This document shows, piece by piece, positions 34,846 through 45,446 of a stretch of 64,000 nt of DNA. Where the stretch lies: NCBI RefSeq assembly GCF_037027445.1, contig NZ_JBANDL010000002.1, positions 2,666,001-2,730,000 of the forward strand, in the 5' to 3' direction. The translations under genes and the position numbers were made by a program. The notes under the pieces were generated by a model. The model was not told where the DNA came from. It saw only the letters and a list, made by a program, of their open reading frames with translations, and ran no database searches. How positions within the stretch are numbered: the first letter of the stretch is position 1; each line of letters begins with the position of its first letter. This stretch comes from Lysobacter firmicutimachus. Lineage in GTDB: Bacteria > Pseudomonadota > Gammaproteobacteria > Xanthomonadales > Xanthomonadaceae.

Positions 34846-36641
34846 TCTCCGAGACCGCTCCGCTTGCGGGCGATCCAACCGTCGATGTGCTTTTCCAGCA
34901 CCGCCAGCGGCACCGAGCCGGTCGACAGCACCTCGTCGTTGAACTCGCGCAGGTCGAAGCCCTCGCCCAGGGCCTGGCGCGAGCGCTCGCGCAGCTCGGA
35001 GATCTTCAACTGGCCGATCTTGTAGGCCAGGGCCTGGCCCGGCCAGCCGATGTAGCGGTCGATCTCGTTGACCACGTCCTGCTCGGTCTTGGGCGCGTTG
35101 TCGAGGAAGAAGGCGATCGCCTTGTCGCGGCTCCAGCCCTTGCTGTGCATGCCGGTGTCGACCACCAGCCGCACCGCCCGCCACATGTCGTAGGCCAGCT
35201 GGCCCATGCGGTCGTAGGGGTCGTCGTACAGGCCCATGTCGTAGCCCAGGCGCTCGGCGTACAGGCCCCAGCCCTCGCCGTAGGCGACGAAGTAGCCGGT
35301 GCGGCGGAACATCGGCGCATCGGCCAGCTCCAGGCCGCTGGCGAACTGGAAGTGGTGGCCCGGCACCGCCTCGTGCAGCGACAGCGGGATCATTTCCCAG
35401 GTCGGCCGGGTCTCGGGCTTGTACAGGTTGACGTAATAGAAGCCGGCCCGGGTGCCGTCGACCGCGCCCGGCAGGTAGTAGGCGGTGGTCGTGTCGGGAG
35501 CCACGTTGTCGGGGATCGGACGCACGCCATAGGGCTGGCGCGGGATCTTCTTGGAGATCTTGACCAGCTCCGGATCGATTCGCTTGGACACCGCGCGGTA
35601 GGCGGTCAGCAACGCCTCCGGCGTCTTGTGGAAGAACTTCGGATCGCTGCGCAAGTAGGCGAAGAACTCGGCCAGGCGGCCCTTGAAGCCGACCTCGGTC
35701 TTGATCTTCTCCATTTCGGCGCGGATCCGCGCCACTTCCTTGAGCCCGATCTGGTGGATCTGCTCGGCGCTCAGTGCGGTGGTGGTGAAGTCGGCGGCGA
35801 GGAAGTCGTAATAGGCCTTGCCGTCCGGCAGTTCGCTGGCGGCGATGCCGCTGCGCGCGGCCGGCAAGTATTCCTTATCGAAATAGGCCGCGAAGTCGCG
35901 GTAGGCCGGCACCACCCGCTCGCGGATCAGCTGCTGCGCCTCGCCCTGCAGGGCCGCGCGCTCGGCCGCCGGCACGCCCTCGGGGAAGCGCGCGAACGGC
36001 TTGTACAGCGGACTCTTGGCCGGATCGTCGACGATCTGCTTGGCGATCTGAGCCGGCACCCGCTGCATCAGCACCTTCGGCGGCACGATCCCGGCCTTGA
36101 CGCCTTCGCGCATCAGCGCCTGGTTCTGCTCGATCAGGGCCGGCAGGCCGCGCAGCCGCGCCAGCCAGTCGCGGTAGTCCTTGACGGTCTGGAACGGCTG
36201 GGCCTCGAGGATGCCGTCGGCCAGTTGCACGCCTCCGCTCTGCCCGATCGGGATCAGGTACTCGCGGAACTTCTGCCGCTGCACCGACTTTTCCAGGTTC
36301 CAGGCGAATACGTCGTAATTGAGCTGGTCGGCTTCCGACAGTAGGCTGCGGTCGATCGCCTTCAGCCGCGCCAGCGCCTCGCGGTCGGCGGCCTGGCGGG
36401 CCTGGATCGCGCCCAGGCTGACATCGCTCCAGCGGTCGTTGTAACGCTTGTCGCCGTTGAACGTGGCGCCTTCCGGGTTTTCGCGCAGGCCGCGCTGCCA
36501 CTCCTCATCGAACAGGCGATGCAGGGCTTGGGCGCTGGCGTTGCGCTGGACCGCAGCGGCCTCGGGCCGGGCCAGCGCGTCGGCGGCGGGCATGGCGAGG
36601 CCGGCCGCGATCGCGGCGGCGAGCAGGACGGTTCGGAGCAT
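34839..36641 (-). CDS. Exported DUF885 family zinc peptidase-like protein
   Basis: The product has 600 residues. A signal peptide (TVLLAAAIAAGLAMPAADALA) is cleaved near residue 24. The family's hallmark HEAVPGHHFQFA gives a HExxxGHH zinc site, and YGEGWGLYAERLG supplies the downstream Glu ligand. WPGQALAYKIGQLKISELRE is another conserved block. DUF885 proteins have a gluzincin-type fold resembling M3/M32 carboxypeptidases and are believed to be periplasmic peptidases. Exact substrate is unknown. The stop codon lies inside an intergenic repeat. It is close to rpsF but has its own 3' end. Confidence 0.92.
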   Translation of the reverse strand: MLRTVLLAAAIAAGLAMPAADALARPEAAAVQRNASAQALHRLFDEEWQRGLRENPEGATFNGDKRYNDRWSDVSLGAIQARQAADREALARLKAIDRSLLSEADQLNYDVFAWNLEKSVQRQKFREYLIPIGQSGGVQLADGILEAQPFQTVKDYRDWLARLRGLPALIEQNQALMREGVKAGIVPPKVLMQRVPAQIAKQIVDDPAKSPLYKPFARFPEGVPAAERAALQGEAQQLIRERVVPAYRDFAAYFDKEYLPAARSGIAASELPDGKAYYDFLAADFTTTALSAEQIHQIGLKEVARIRAEMEKIKTEVGFKGRLAEFFAYLRSDPKFFHKTPEALLTAYRAVSKRIDPELVKISKKIPRQPYGVRPIPDNVAPDTTTAYYLPGAVDGTRAGFYYVNLYKPETRPTWEMIPLSLHEAVPGHHFQFASGLELADAPMFRRTGYFVAYGEGWGLYAERLGYDMGLYDDPYDRMGQLAYDMWRAVRLVVDTGMHSKGWSRDKAIAFFLDNAPKTEQDVVNEIDRYIGWPGQALAYKIGQLKISELRERSRQALGEGFDLREFNDEVLSTGSVPLAVLEKHIDGWIARKRSGLGEG

Positions 36642-36767
36642 GGCGGGGCTTCCCGGGAAACAGCCCCCGAGTCTAGCCGGCGACGCCGGCGGCGCCTTAT
36701 GACGAAAGTTGGGACGCGCGCCGCCGCTCAGCGGCAGCCGGCGGAATCCGTGCCGCGTCGTGCGGCC

Positions 36768-37106
36768 TCAGGCCGCGTCGGCCGAGGTAGTGAAGCTCTC
36801 GCCGCAACCGCACTCGGCGGTCGCGTTGGGGTTCTGGAACACGAACATCTCGCCCAGGCCCTGCTTGAGGAAATCGATGCGCGTGCCGTCGACCAACGGC
36901 AGGCTGATCGGATCGACGTAGATGCGTACGCCGTCCTGTTCGAACACCGTGTCGCCTTCGCGCGCCTCGCGCGCCAGGTCGGCGGTGTGCTGCCAGCCCG
37001 AGCAGCCAGTCTTGGTCACGCCGAAGCGCAGACCCAGCGCGCCGGGCGATTCGGCCAGGAAGTGCTGGACGCGGGCGAGAGCGGCGGGAGCGAGGGTGAC
37101 GGCCAT
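36768..37106 (-). CDS. IscA/SufA-type iron-sulfur assembly protein
   Basis: The product has 112 residues. The three conserved cysteines are in the standard places, Cys35 (TGCSGW), Cys99 and Cys101 (ECGCGESF). The HesB fold (VHFLAESPGALGLRFGV-like N-terminus, DGVRIYVDPISLPLVDGTRI) is complete. The protein carries or transfers Fe-S clusters or iron. It is not in an isc or suf operon; the next gene, asnS, points away. Whether it is IscA, SufA or ErpA cannot be decided from the sequence alone. Confidence 0.93.
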   Translation of the reverse strand: MAVTLAPAALARVQHFLAESPGALGLRFGVTKTGCSGWQHTADLAREAREGDTVFEQDGVRIYVDPISLPLVDGTRIDFLKQGLGEMFVFQNPNATAECGCGESFTTSADAA

Positions 37107-37400
37107 GCGGGGTTCTCGTAGGGGCGGCGGCCTGACGCGGCGCCGGGTTCATGTTAGCAGTCCGGCCGCGGCCGGCTGTTCCCGATATGGCGGCTGGCCC
37201 GGCCGGTTCAAGCCCGGGTTCATGCCACGGCCCGCCCGCGGGGAGCGGATCACCCGGGCCGGTTCGCCGATGCCGGATCGGCCGATCGGCGCGCCGTGAC
37301 CGCGGCCGCGGTTCCCGCGGGCCGCGCCCCCGGCGCGTGCGGCCTGCGCCATCCGTTATGATCGCCCTCCCTCACACGCAACGCGCTAAGGCGGCACGAC

Positions 37401-38801
<1,401 letters not shown>

Positions 38802-38874
38802 GCGCGGGCTCCCGTGGCCGATCGGCGCCGCCGGCGAACCCGCGCCAGACCGCAATCCAAATTAGAGGCAGCGA

Positions 38875-39180
38875 GTGATCCTGTTCCTGGCCCTGACCTT
38901 CGTCGGCATCGCGATCTCCGCGGTGTGCGCCTTCGCGATCTTCTGGCCGCTGGCGCTGGTGCACCTGCGCGACCGCCACCCCGCGCTGCGCGGCGAGCTC
39001 GGCGAGGCCGCGTTCGTCAGCCCGCAGGCCTGGCGCTGGCTGCTGACCCAGCGCTATCGCGGCGCTGGCGACCGCAACCTCGACGGCCTGGCGACGCCGG
39101 CGCGGATCTCGTTGCTGATCGTATTCGCCGCACTGGGCTGCGCCGGCCTGTTGTGGCTGCTTTCCATGGTGGTGTCATGA
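38875..39180 (+). CDS. Small membrane protein with two predicted helices
   Basis: The product has 101 residues from a GTG start, with AGAGG upstream. Helix 1 is residues about 2-28 (LFLALTFVGIAISAVCAFAI) and helix 2 is about 78-99 (LIVFAALGCAGLLWLLSM). The loop between is charged with Arg-rich segments. No family is recognised. The gene overlaps the next one by ATGA, so they are coupled. It lies 73 bases after asnS. Confidence 0.75.
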   Translation: MILFLALTFVGIAISAVCAFAIFWPLALVHLRDRHPALRGELGEAAFVSPQAWRWLLTQRYRGAGDRNLDGLATPARISLLIVFAALGCAGLLWLLSMVVS

Positions 39181-39518
39181 CCGAATCCGAACTCCCCTCC
39201 GCCGGCGATGCCGGCGGGTCCCGCAGCGAGCAGTGGTGGCTGGCCACCCTCGGCCGCACCGTGATCTGGGCCCGGCTGCGTGTACGCGAAGCCGGCACCG
39301 CCGAGGTCTTCGACAGCGACGGCAATACCCTGCCCTACGACAGCGAAGACACCGCCCGCGCCGCGTTGATGGACGCCGAGTTCGTCGAACTCGACGGCCT
39401 CGACGAGGACGATGCGCGTTCGCGCGGCTTCGTCCTGGCCGAGCTGGCGCCGCCGCAGGCCGGCGACGATGCGGCCCTGTCCGCGCTGATGATCCAGAAA
39501 CTGCCGCAACGGCACTGA
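39177..39518 (+). CDS. Conserved acidic hypothetical protein
   Basis: The product has 113 residues. It is soluble and acidic, with EQWWLATLGRTVIWARLRV near the N-terminus and a DAEFVELDGLDEDDARSRGF segment. I do not recognise a family, and the fold is probably a small beta-rich domain. The start overlaps the stop of the small membrane protein by ATGA. The pair looks like a two-gene unit between asnS and a PaiB-like gene. Confidence 0.72.
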   Translation: MTESELPSAGDAGGSRSEQWWLATLGRTVIWARLRVREAGTAEVFDSDGNTLPYDSEDTARAALMDAEFVELDGLDEDDARSRGFVLAELAPPQAGDDAALSALMIQKLPQRH

Positions 39519-39526
39519 GCCCGGCC

Positions 39527-40162
39527 ATGTACCTGCCACGCGCTTTCGCCGAGACCGACCTGGGCGCGCTCGACCGCCTGGCCGACGCCTACGACTTCGC
39601 CAGCCTGATCACGGTGCGCGACGGCGCGCCCGAGGTCAGCCATTTGCCGCTGCTGTACCGGCGCGAGGGCGAGCGCATCGAACTGCGGGGCCACTGGGCG
39701 CGGCCCAACCCGCAGGCGCGCCATGCCGGCCCGGCCCTGGTGGTGCTGCAAGGCCCGCACGCCTATGTCTCGCCGGGCTGGTACCCGGACAAGGAAAGCG
39801 CGGCGCGGGTGCCGACCTGGAACTACGCGCTGGCGCATCTGCACGGACAATTGCAGCCGTTCGAGGACGAGACCGCGCTGGCGCAGTTGGTCGACGAGCT
39901 GAGCCGCCGCCACGAAAGCCGCATCGGCAGCGACTGGCGCTTCGAATTCGAACGCGACGACCATCGCCGCCAGCTGCGCGGCATCGTCGGCTTCCGTTTC
40001 GTGGCCGAGCGGATCGAACTCAAGTTCAAGCTCAGCCAGAACCACCCCGCGGCCAATCGCGACAGCGTCGCCGCGCAGTTGCAGGCGCAGGACCGCGACG
40101 ACAGCCGCGCCGTTGCCGCGCTGATGCGCGAGCGCGCCGAACCGGCGACTGCGGGCGACTGA
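39527..40162 (+). CDS. PaiB-like FMN-binding negative transcriptional regulator family protein
   Basis: The product has 211 residues. The start YLPRAFAETDLGALDRLADA, SLITVRDGAPEVSHLPLLY, VLQGPHAYVSPGWYPDKES and VPTWNYALAHLHGQL are the conserved blocks of the PaiB/FMN-binding split-barrel family. In Bacillus PaiB affects sporulation and protease genes, but many homologues are better described as flavin-binding proteins. The C-terminal LKFKLSQNHPAANRDSVAA is also typical. Start at the ATG at 39527, 8 bases after the preceding stop. Cytoplasmic. Confidence 0.9.
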   Translation: MYLPRAFAETDLGALDRLADAYDFASLITVRDGAPEVSHLPLLYRREGERIELRGHWARPNPQARHAGPALVVLQGPHAYVSPGWYPDKESAARVPTWNYALAHLHGQLQPFEDETALAQLVDELSRRHESRIGSDWRFEFERDDHRRQLRGIVGFRFVAERIELKFKLSQNHPAANRDSVAAQLQAQDRDDSRAVAALMRERAEPATAGD

Positions 40163-40319
40163 GCCGGCGCGCGGATCGATCGCACCGACCGCGCGCTCGG
40201 TCGCGCCGCTCCGCCGCCTCCCGTGGTCCGGCTGGACGAATCGTCAGGGTGACTCGTTCGAGTGAATCGACCGGGTGAGTCGGCCGGATCAATCGAAATC
40301 CTCGAAACGGAGACTGCGT

Positions 40320-41105
40320 ATGGATCTGAACCTCAGCGGCAAGCATGCCCTGGTCTGCGGCGCCTCCGAGGGCATCGGCCGCGCGACCGCGCACGAGCTG
40401 GCCCTGCTCGGCTGCGACGTCACCGTGCTGGCGCGCCGCGCCGACGCGCTGGCCGCAGTCGCCGACGCGCTGCCGCGCCAGGGCGCGCAGGCGCACGGCT
40501 GGATCGCCGCCGACGTCGCCGATGCGGCCGGCCTGGCGGCCCAGGTCGAAGCCCTGGCCGCCGGCAAACCGGTGCAGATCCTGGTCAACAACACCGGCGG
40601 CCCGCCGGGCGGACCGGCCCACGCGGCCGCCGACACGGCCTACTTCGACGCCTTCCAGCGCCACCTGATCGCCAATCACACCTTGGTCCGCGCCGTGCTG
40701 CCGGGCATGCGTTCGGCGCATTGGGGCCGCGTCGTCAACGTGATCTCGACCTCGGTGCGCGAGCCCATCGTCGGTCTGGGCGTGTCCAACACCGTCCGCG
40801 GCGCGGTCGCCGGCTGGGCCAAGACCCTGTCGCGCGAACTCGCCGGCGACGGCATCACCGTCAACAACGTCCTGCCGGGCTACACCCGGACCGGCCGCAT
40901 CGAGCAGATCATCGCCGATCGCGCGCGCAGCAGCGGCCAGTCCGAACAGGAGGTGATCGAGGCCATGCGCAAGACCGTGCCCGCGCAGCGCTTCGCCGAG
41001 CCGGGCGAAATCGCCGCCTGCATCGCCTTCCTGTGCTCGCCTGCGGCCGGCTACGTCAACGGCGTCAGCCTGGCCGTCGACGGCGGGCGCATGCAGTCCA
41101 TCTGA
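40320..41105 (+). CDS. SDR-family protein lacking the catalytic Tyr and Lys
   Basis: The product has 261 residues from the ATG at 40320. The cofactor motif is CGASEGIGRATAHEL (13-27), and VNNTGGPPG replaces the usual NNAG. In the catalytic region VISTSVREPIVGLG is followed by SNTVR at 156-160, where Tyr and Lys of YxxxK would be expected. The later VNNVLPGYTRTGR and AACIAFLCSPAAGYVNGVSL are standard FabG-like blocks. The same SNTVR substitution occurs in an atypical beta-ketoacyl-reductase-like SDR subgroup. Function may be non-canonical. No partner gene is adjacent. Confidence 0.88.
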   Translation: MDLNLSGKHALVCGASEGIGRATAHELALLGCDVTVLARRADALAAVADALPRQGAQAHGWIAADVADAAGLAAQVEALAAGKPVQILVNNTGGPPGGPAHAAADTAYFDAFQRHLIANHTLVRAVLPGMRSAHWGRVVNVISTSVREPIVGLGVSNTVRGAVAGWAKTLSRELAGDGITVNNVLPGYTRTGRIEQIIADRARSSGQSEQEVIEAMRKTVPAQRFAEPGEIAACIAFLCSPAAGYVNGVSLAVDGGRMQSI

Positions 41106-41120
41106 GCGCCCTGCCCGCCT

Positions 41121-41145
41121 TGTAGGATCGGCGCAAGCCGCGACC
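41121..41145 (+). repeat. TGTAGGATCGGCGCAAGCCGCGACC repeat copy
   Basis: A copy of the TAGGAGCGGCRCGAGCCGCGACC family, in the 244-base gap between an SDR gene and the MoxR cluster. It contains one change (GATCGG for GAGCGG). The arms CGGC and GCCG allow a hairpin. Confidence 0.7.
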
Positions 41146-41349
41146 AAGCGACTCGCCCTCCCCCAGCCTGCCGTCCCCTACGCAAAGGCAGGCATCCGCA
41201 GCTTCAGCGCCATGGCGCGATGACGCCGCGGATTCCCGTTTCCGCGGGGAGGATGTGCTGCAGCCGCTCGCGCCGCTGCCGCCACACAGTGCGACGAAAC
41301 CGCGACCGGCGACCTCGCGGCGGGTCGTCCGACTCGGCGCTGTCGCGGC

Positions 41350-43224
41350 TTACGCCGCTCCCGCGGAGGCGGTGTTACGCCGGCCCAGACGCGAACGCTC
41401 GAACCACCACAACGCCGCAGCCGCCGCCAGCCAGGCCAGGAACCACGGCCAAGCCGGCATGCGCGCCGACGCCGCCGGCGCGAACCAACGCGGCGGCGCC
41501 GCGTCGGCGACGGTCGTCGCCGGCGTCGACCGCACCAACGCCCAGGTCCCCTGGCGCAACTCGTTCGCGCGCAAGCCCGGCGCCTCGTCCTGCGCACGCA
41601 CCACGAACGGCACGCGCCGTTCGTCGTCGATCAGCAGATGCCAGCCGGGATGCTGCGGCCAGAATCCGGCGCAACGCCGTGCGCCGGCCGCCGGATCGAT
41701 CGGCAAGGCGGCGACGCGGCCGTCGGGCTGCATCACCCGGGCCGAATCGCCAAGCCCACACAGCGCGCTGCGCCGGTACTGGCGGAACGGATCGAGCGGC
41801 GACGCCTCGTCGCGCACCGGCGCATCTTCGGCACCGGCCCGCGCCACCGTGGCCAGCGCCTCGCTCCACAGCTGCGCATGCAGTTCGTCGCGCCCCGCCA
41901 ACACCAGCCGGAAGCTGTCGCTGAGCGTCCACACCGCGACCCGGCCGCGGCCGTAGGGGCGCCACGCCGCCAGCGCGGCGCCGTCGGCCGCGCGCAACCA
42001 GATCTGCGCATCCGCCGGCAAGGCCAAGGCACGCCGGCTCAGCAACGGCGCCTCGCCGGGCGCCTGGTCCGCTCGCCGTGGCGCATCGGCACTGCCCGGC
42101 CCCAGCCGCGCCCGCACCGCAGCCTCGTCGCGCGGCTGCGCCGGCCAGCGCGCCGGCAGCGCATCCGCGCCGCCGCCGAGCGCGAGCCCCAGTCCGCGCC
42201 ACTGCGCCCGGGTGCGCGCCGACAAGGGCCCGGTCGCGCGCAACAGCACGCCGAGCCCGTCGCGCGCTGCGGCCGACACCGCAGCCCGCGACGCATCGCT
42301 CAATCCATCCCAGGCGCGCTCGTCAATCAACAGCAGGTCGAAACCGGCCAGAGTCGCGGCATCGATCGGCAGCGGCGCGTCGCCGATCTGCAGGCCGGCA
42401 CCGAGCGCGACTTGAGTGTGCAGGCGCACCCCGGCGTCTTCGGCCCAGCGCCGCAGATACTTCGACTCCGGGTTCGGCGCACCGGCCAACAGCCACACCC
42501 GTGGCGTCGGCGGCGCGACCACCGTCAGCGGCAACGACAGCGTTTCCACCGCCGTGCCGCGCGCATCGCGCAAGCGCAGCGCGAACTCCACCGGTCCGGC
42601 CGCGCGCGCCAGGCCTTCGAGGCGGAAACCGCCGTCGCGTCCTAGCTCGACCCGGTCGATGCGTTGTCCGGCCGGATCGAGCAGTTCCGCGCTGCCGCCG
42701 GCGAGGTCGTGCGCGCGGCCATGCAGGACGAAGGCATTGCCCAGGCCGGCCCGCTGCGGCGGCCACCATTCGAGCAGGCCGCGCGGCTGCGATGCGGGGA
42801 CGAAGCTCAAGGCCAGTCCCTGCGCGGCCTCGCGGTCGCGCGCCTCCAGGCCGGCGCCGATCACGCGCAGGCGTCGTACCTGCGGGTGCCGGCGCAAGGC
42901 GGTGGCCAGATCCGGCGCGCGTTCGCCGCTCAAACCGGCGGGCGCTTCCGGCAAGGACACCCGGGCCGTATCGGCGGCGAACGCGCCCGGCGCCGCCGCC
43001 GCGGTCAACACCGTCAGCTCCGCCTGCGGCGTGCGCAGCGGCGGAGGGAACAGCGTCAAGTGCAACAAGGCCGCGCACAGCGGCTGGGCGAGCAACAACA
43101 GCCCCAGGCGCCAGGCGCGCGCGCGGTGCGGGGGCTCGGCGCGGTACTGCCGCCACAGCAAGCGCAGCATGCCGGCGAACGACGCCAGGGCGAGGACCAC
43201 GGCGGTCAGCAGGCCCGGAGTCAT
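41350..43224 (-). CDS. Large membrane protein with GATase-like domain, end of MoxR/BatA-type cluster
   Basis: The product has 624 residues from the ATG at 43224, overlapping the upstream gene by ATGA. Residues 1-20 (GLLTAVVLALASFAGMLRLL) and 42-62 are predicted membrane helices, followed by a large periplasmic part. The segment PRVWLLAGAPNPESKYLRRWAE and TLAGFDLLLIDERAWDGLSD resembles a class I glutamine amidotransferase-like domain. A last helix is at about 595-612 (WPWFLAWLAAAAALWWF) with a short basic tail. The topology matches the large membrane component of BatA/MoxR clusters. Catalytic residues are not obvious. Confidence 0.8.
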   Translation of the reverse strand: MTPGLLTAVVLALASFAGMLRLLWRQYRAEPPHRARAWRLGLLLLAQPLCAALLHLTLFPPPLRTPQAELTVLTAAAAPGAFAADTARVSLPEAPAGLSGERAPDLATALRRHPQVRRLRVIGAGLEARDREAAQGLALSFVPASQPRGLLEWWPPQRAGLGNAFVLHGRAHDLAGGSAELLDPAGQRIDRVELGRDGGFRLEGLARAAGPVEFALRLRDARGTAVETLSLPLTVVAPPTPRVWLLAGAPNPESKYLRRWAEDAGVRLHTQVALGAGLQIGDAPLPIDAATLAGFDLLLIDERAWDGLSDASRAAVSAAARDGLGVLLRATGPLSARTRAQWRGLGLALGGGADALPARWPAQPRDEAAVRARLGPGSADAPRRADQAPGEAPLLSRRALALPADAQIWLRAADGAALAAWRPYGRGRVAVWTLSDSFRLVLAGRDELHAQLWSEALATVARAGAEDAPVRDEASPLDPFRQYRRSALCGLGDSARVMQPDGRVAALPIDPAAGARRCAGFWPQHPGWHLLIDDERRVPFVVRAQDEAPGLRANELRQGTWALVRSTPATTVADAAPPRWFAPAASARMPAWPWFLAWLAAAAALWWFERSRLGRRNTASAGAA

Positions 43225-45446
43225 CGCCCGGCCTCCGCCTGCAAGGCCTCGAAATAGCGCCGGTCGCCGGCATCGCCCGCGGCGCGGCGCGATACCGCGG
43301 CCGGCGGTCGCGCCAGCACCGGCCACAGCAGGGCGCGCAAACGCGCCCGGCAGTCGGCGCAATCGCTGCGCTGGCGGACCGCATCGAGCGCGGCCGCGAA
43401 GGCGAGCGGGTCGCTCACGCGCTCGGGATGCGCGTCGAGCCAGCGTTCCAGCGCGGCGTAGTCCACCGGCGCCGCGGCGGCGCCCGGCACGGGCTGCAGC
43501 GCCTGCCACAATGCCGCCGGCAAGGGATCGGCCGCAGTCGCCGCCGCCAGCGGATCGTCGCGTCGCGCCAGGCCGGCGCGCTCGCCGCTCAGGCGACGGG
43601 TGAAATCGATCGGCGGCAGTTCCGGGCCGACACGCGCCAGGTAGATCCGGCTCGCCTGCTGCACCTGCTTGATGAAACGCAGGGCGCGGTAGGCATAAGG
43701 CAACGCCTGCTGCGGCCGGCCCTGGCGCAGGTGCAGCTCCGACTGCCACATCTCGTCCAGGGCCGACTTGAGCAAGGCCCGGGTCTTGGGATCGAGCAAG
43801 GTCGCCGCCTCGGCGATGTCGTGGGTATGACCGAATTGCTCCAGCACCGAACCGGCCTCGCCGAAGCGCGCGGGCACGGGCGGCCGGGCGTGGTCGTGTC
43901 CGTCTTCGTCCGGCGCTGCCGGCTTGTCCGCCACGCCGCCCTCGCCCCCCGCCTGCGCGTGCCCGTCGCGGCCTTGGCCATCGCGCTCGGCGTCGCCGTC
44001 GTCGTGCGCATCGCTGGTCGGCAGGGGCGGCGCGCCCTCGGACTCTTCGCCAAGGAACTGGCCGTAGCGCAGCCGCAGCAGGCGCTGATCCACGCCGATC
44101 GCGTCGGAGCGCTGGACGAAGCGTTCGCCCTCGAGCTTGCGCCGTTGCGCGATCAGCGCCTCGGCATCGATGATGATCTGGCGCTGGCTGCGGAAATAAG
44201 CCGGCATCACCGTCTTGACCAGCCCCTCCACGCCGGTCGCTTCGCTGCCCTGGTCGGCCGGCCAGCGCAGGATCAGGCTGGCGCTGCGCACGTTTTGCGC
44301 CTGCGGGCGACGGTTGTCGTCGACGCTCAACTGCACGATCAGATCGTCGCCGCGGGCGAAGCCCAGCGCGGCCAGGTCCAGCCGGTGCGCATAGCGCTTG
44401 GCGGCGGCGCCGCCGCGGCCGGGCACGCGCAGGGTCCGCTCGCGGAAAACGATGTTCTCGCCGCTGCCTTGGGCCAGGGTGACGCGCAGGCTGGCATCGG
44501 CGGCGAGACCGTAGTCGTCGTTGGCATCGAAGATCAAGGACCAGGAACGCTGATCGGGTCCGACCAGACTCAGGCTGCGATCCGGCGCGATCGTCCGCAG
44601 TTGTGGCGGCCGGTCGGGGATCGCGTCGAGCCGATGCAGGCGCTGCGACTGCGCGGCCGGCGCGCCGCGGGCGACGATCCGGTACAGCGCGGAGCGGATC
44701 AGCGGGCGTTGCGCACGCCAGTCGCCGTCCTCGCCGCGCTGCAGCGGCAGGCGCTGGCCGTCGAGGAACACCAGTTCGGCGCCCGTCGGCTGCGGTGCGA
44801 ACCGCAAGGTCCAATCCAGCCTGGAGCCTTCGGCCACGCGCCCTTGCAAGCTGGGTTCGTCGCGCGCCGGCAGCCCGGTATAAGCCGGCGCGCGCACATG
44901 CAGGTTCTGCGCCAGCAGGCGCGGCTGTCCCGGCGCCGCTGCCACCTCGGGAGCCGGCGCCAGTGCGGTTTCGCGCCGCGCCGACGGCGAGGTCGGCCAC
45001 AGCAGGACGGCCGAGATCGCAACGCTGGCGGCGACGCCGGACAGGGCGATACCTCGACCCGACCACGCCGGTCGCAGGTCGGGCGGCGCGCCGGCGGCCA
45101 GGCGCGCTTGCAACCGGGCCCGCTGCAGGCGCTGCAGTTCGTTGAGCGTTTCGCTGCGCGCGAACAGCAGTTCGGCGCTGTCGTCCATGTCGCGGCGCAG
45201 ACCGTCGAGCCGGCGGATCAGCCAGCGCCGGTCGAACGCGGCCGCCGCGCGCCACGCCCAGGCCGCCGCCACGACCGCGGCGAACGCGAAACCGGCCGCA
45301 GCCAGGCTGGCGCCGGACGCGCGCCACAGCACTGCGGCGGCCGCAGCCGCCCAAGGCAACGCCAAGGCGGCGCGATCCAGGCCACGGCGCCAGCGCGCCG
45401 CGCGCCACGCTTGTTGCAGTCGTTGCGCGGCCGCCGCTGCGTTCAC
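43221..45446 (-). CDS. DUF4175-type large membrane protein
   Basis: The product has 741 residues from a GTG that overlaps the upstream stop by GTGA. Two N-terminal helices are at residues about 20-62, and a third near 120 (IALSGVAASVAISAVLLWP). A long periplasmic region follows with RLDWTLRFAPQP and DANDDYGLAADASLRVTLAQ. An acidic, Gly/Asp/His-rich stretch (DGDAERDGQGRDGHAQAGGE) is at about 470-510. The C-terminal part is helical, with QQALPYAYRALRFIKQVQQA. These features are typical of the DUF4175 proteins found beside MoxR and DUF58 genes. Function is unknown. Confidence 0.8.
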   Translation of the reverse strand: MNAAAAAQRLQQAWRAARWRRGLDRAALALPWAAAAAAVLWRASGASLAAAGFAFAAVVAAAWAWRAAAAFDRRWLIRRLDGLRRDMDDSAELLFARSETLNELQRLQRARLQARLAAGAPPDLRPAWSGRGIALSGVAASVAISAVLLWPTSPSARRETALAPAPEVAAAPGQPRLLAQNLHVRAPAYTGLPARDEPSLQGRVAEGSRLDWTLRFAPQPTGAELVFLDGQRLPLQRGEDGDWRAQRPLIRSALYRIVARGAPAAQSQRLHRLDAIPDRPPQLRTIAPDRSLSLVGPDQRSWSLIFDANDDYGLAADASLRVTLAQGSGENIVFRERTLRVPGRGGAAAKRYAHRLDLAALGFARGDDLIVQLSVDDNRRPQAQNVRSASLILRWPADQGSEATGVEGLVKTVMPAYFRSQRQIIIDAEALIAQRRKLEGERFVQRSDAIGVDQRLLRLRYGQFLGEESEGAPPLPTSDAHDDGDAERDGQGRDGHAQAGGEGGVADKPAAPDEDGHDHARPPVPARFGEAGSVLEQFGHTHDIAEAATLLDPKTRALLKSALDEMWQSELHLRQGRPQQALPYAYRALRFIKQVQQASRIYLARVGPELPPIDFTRRLSGERAGLARRDDPLAAATAADPLPAALWQALQPVPGAAAAPVDYAALERWLDAHPERVSDPLAFAAALDAVRQRSDCADCRARLRALLWPVLARPPAAVSRRAAGDAGDRRYFEALQAEAGR

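Noticed and set aside
37170..37260. Possible tRNA, because GGTTCAAGCCC resembles a T-arm
   Set aside because: No matching acceptor, D-arm or anticodon arm could be folded around it.
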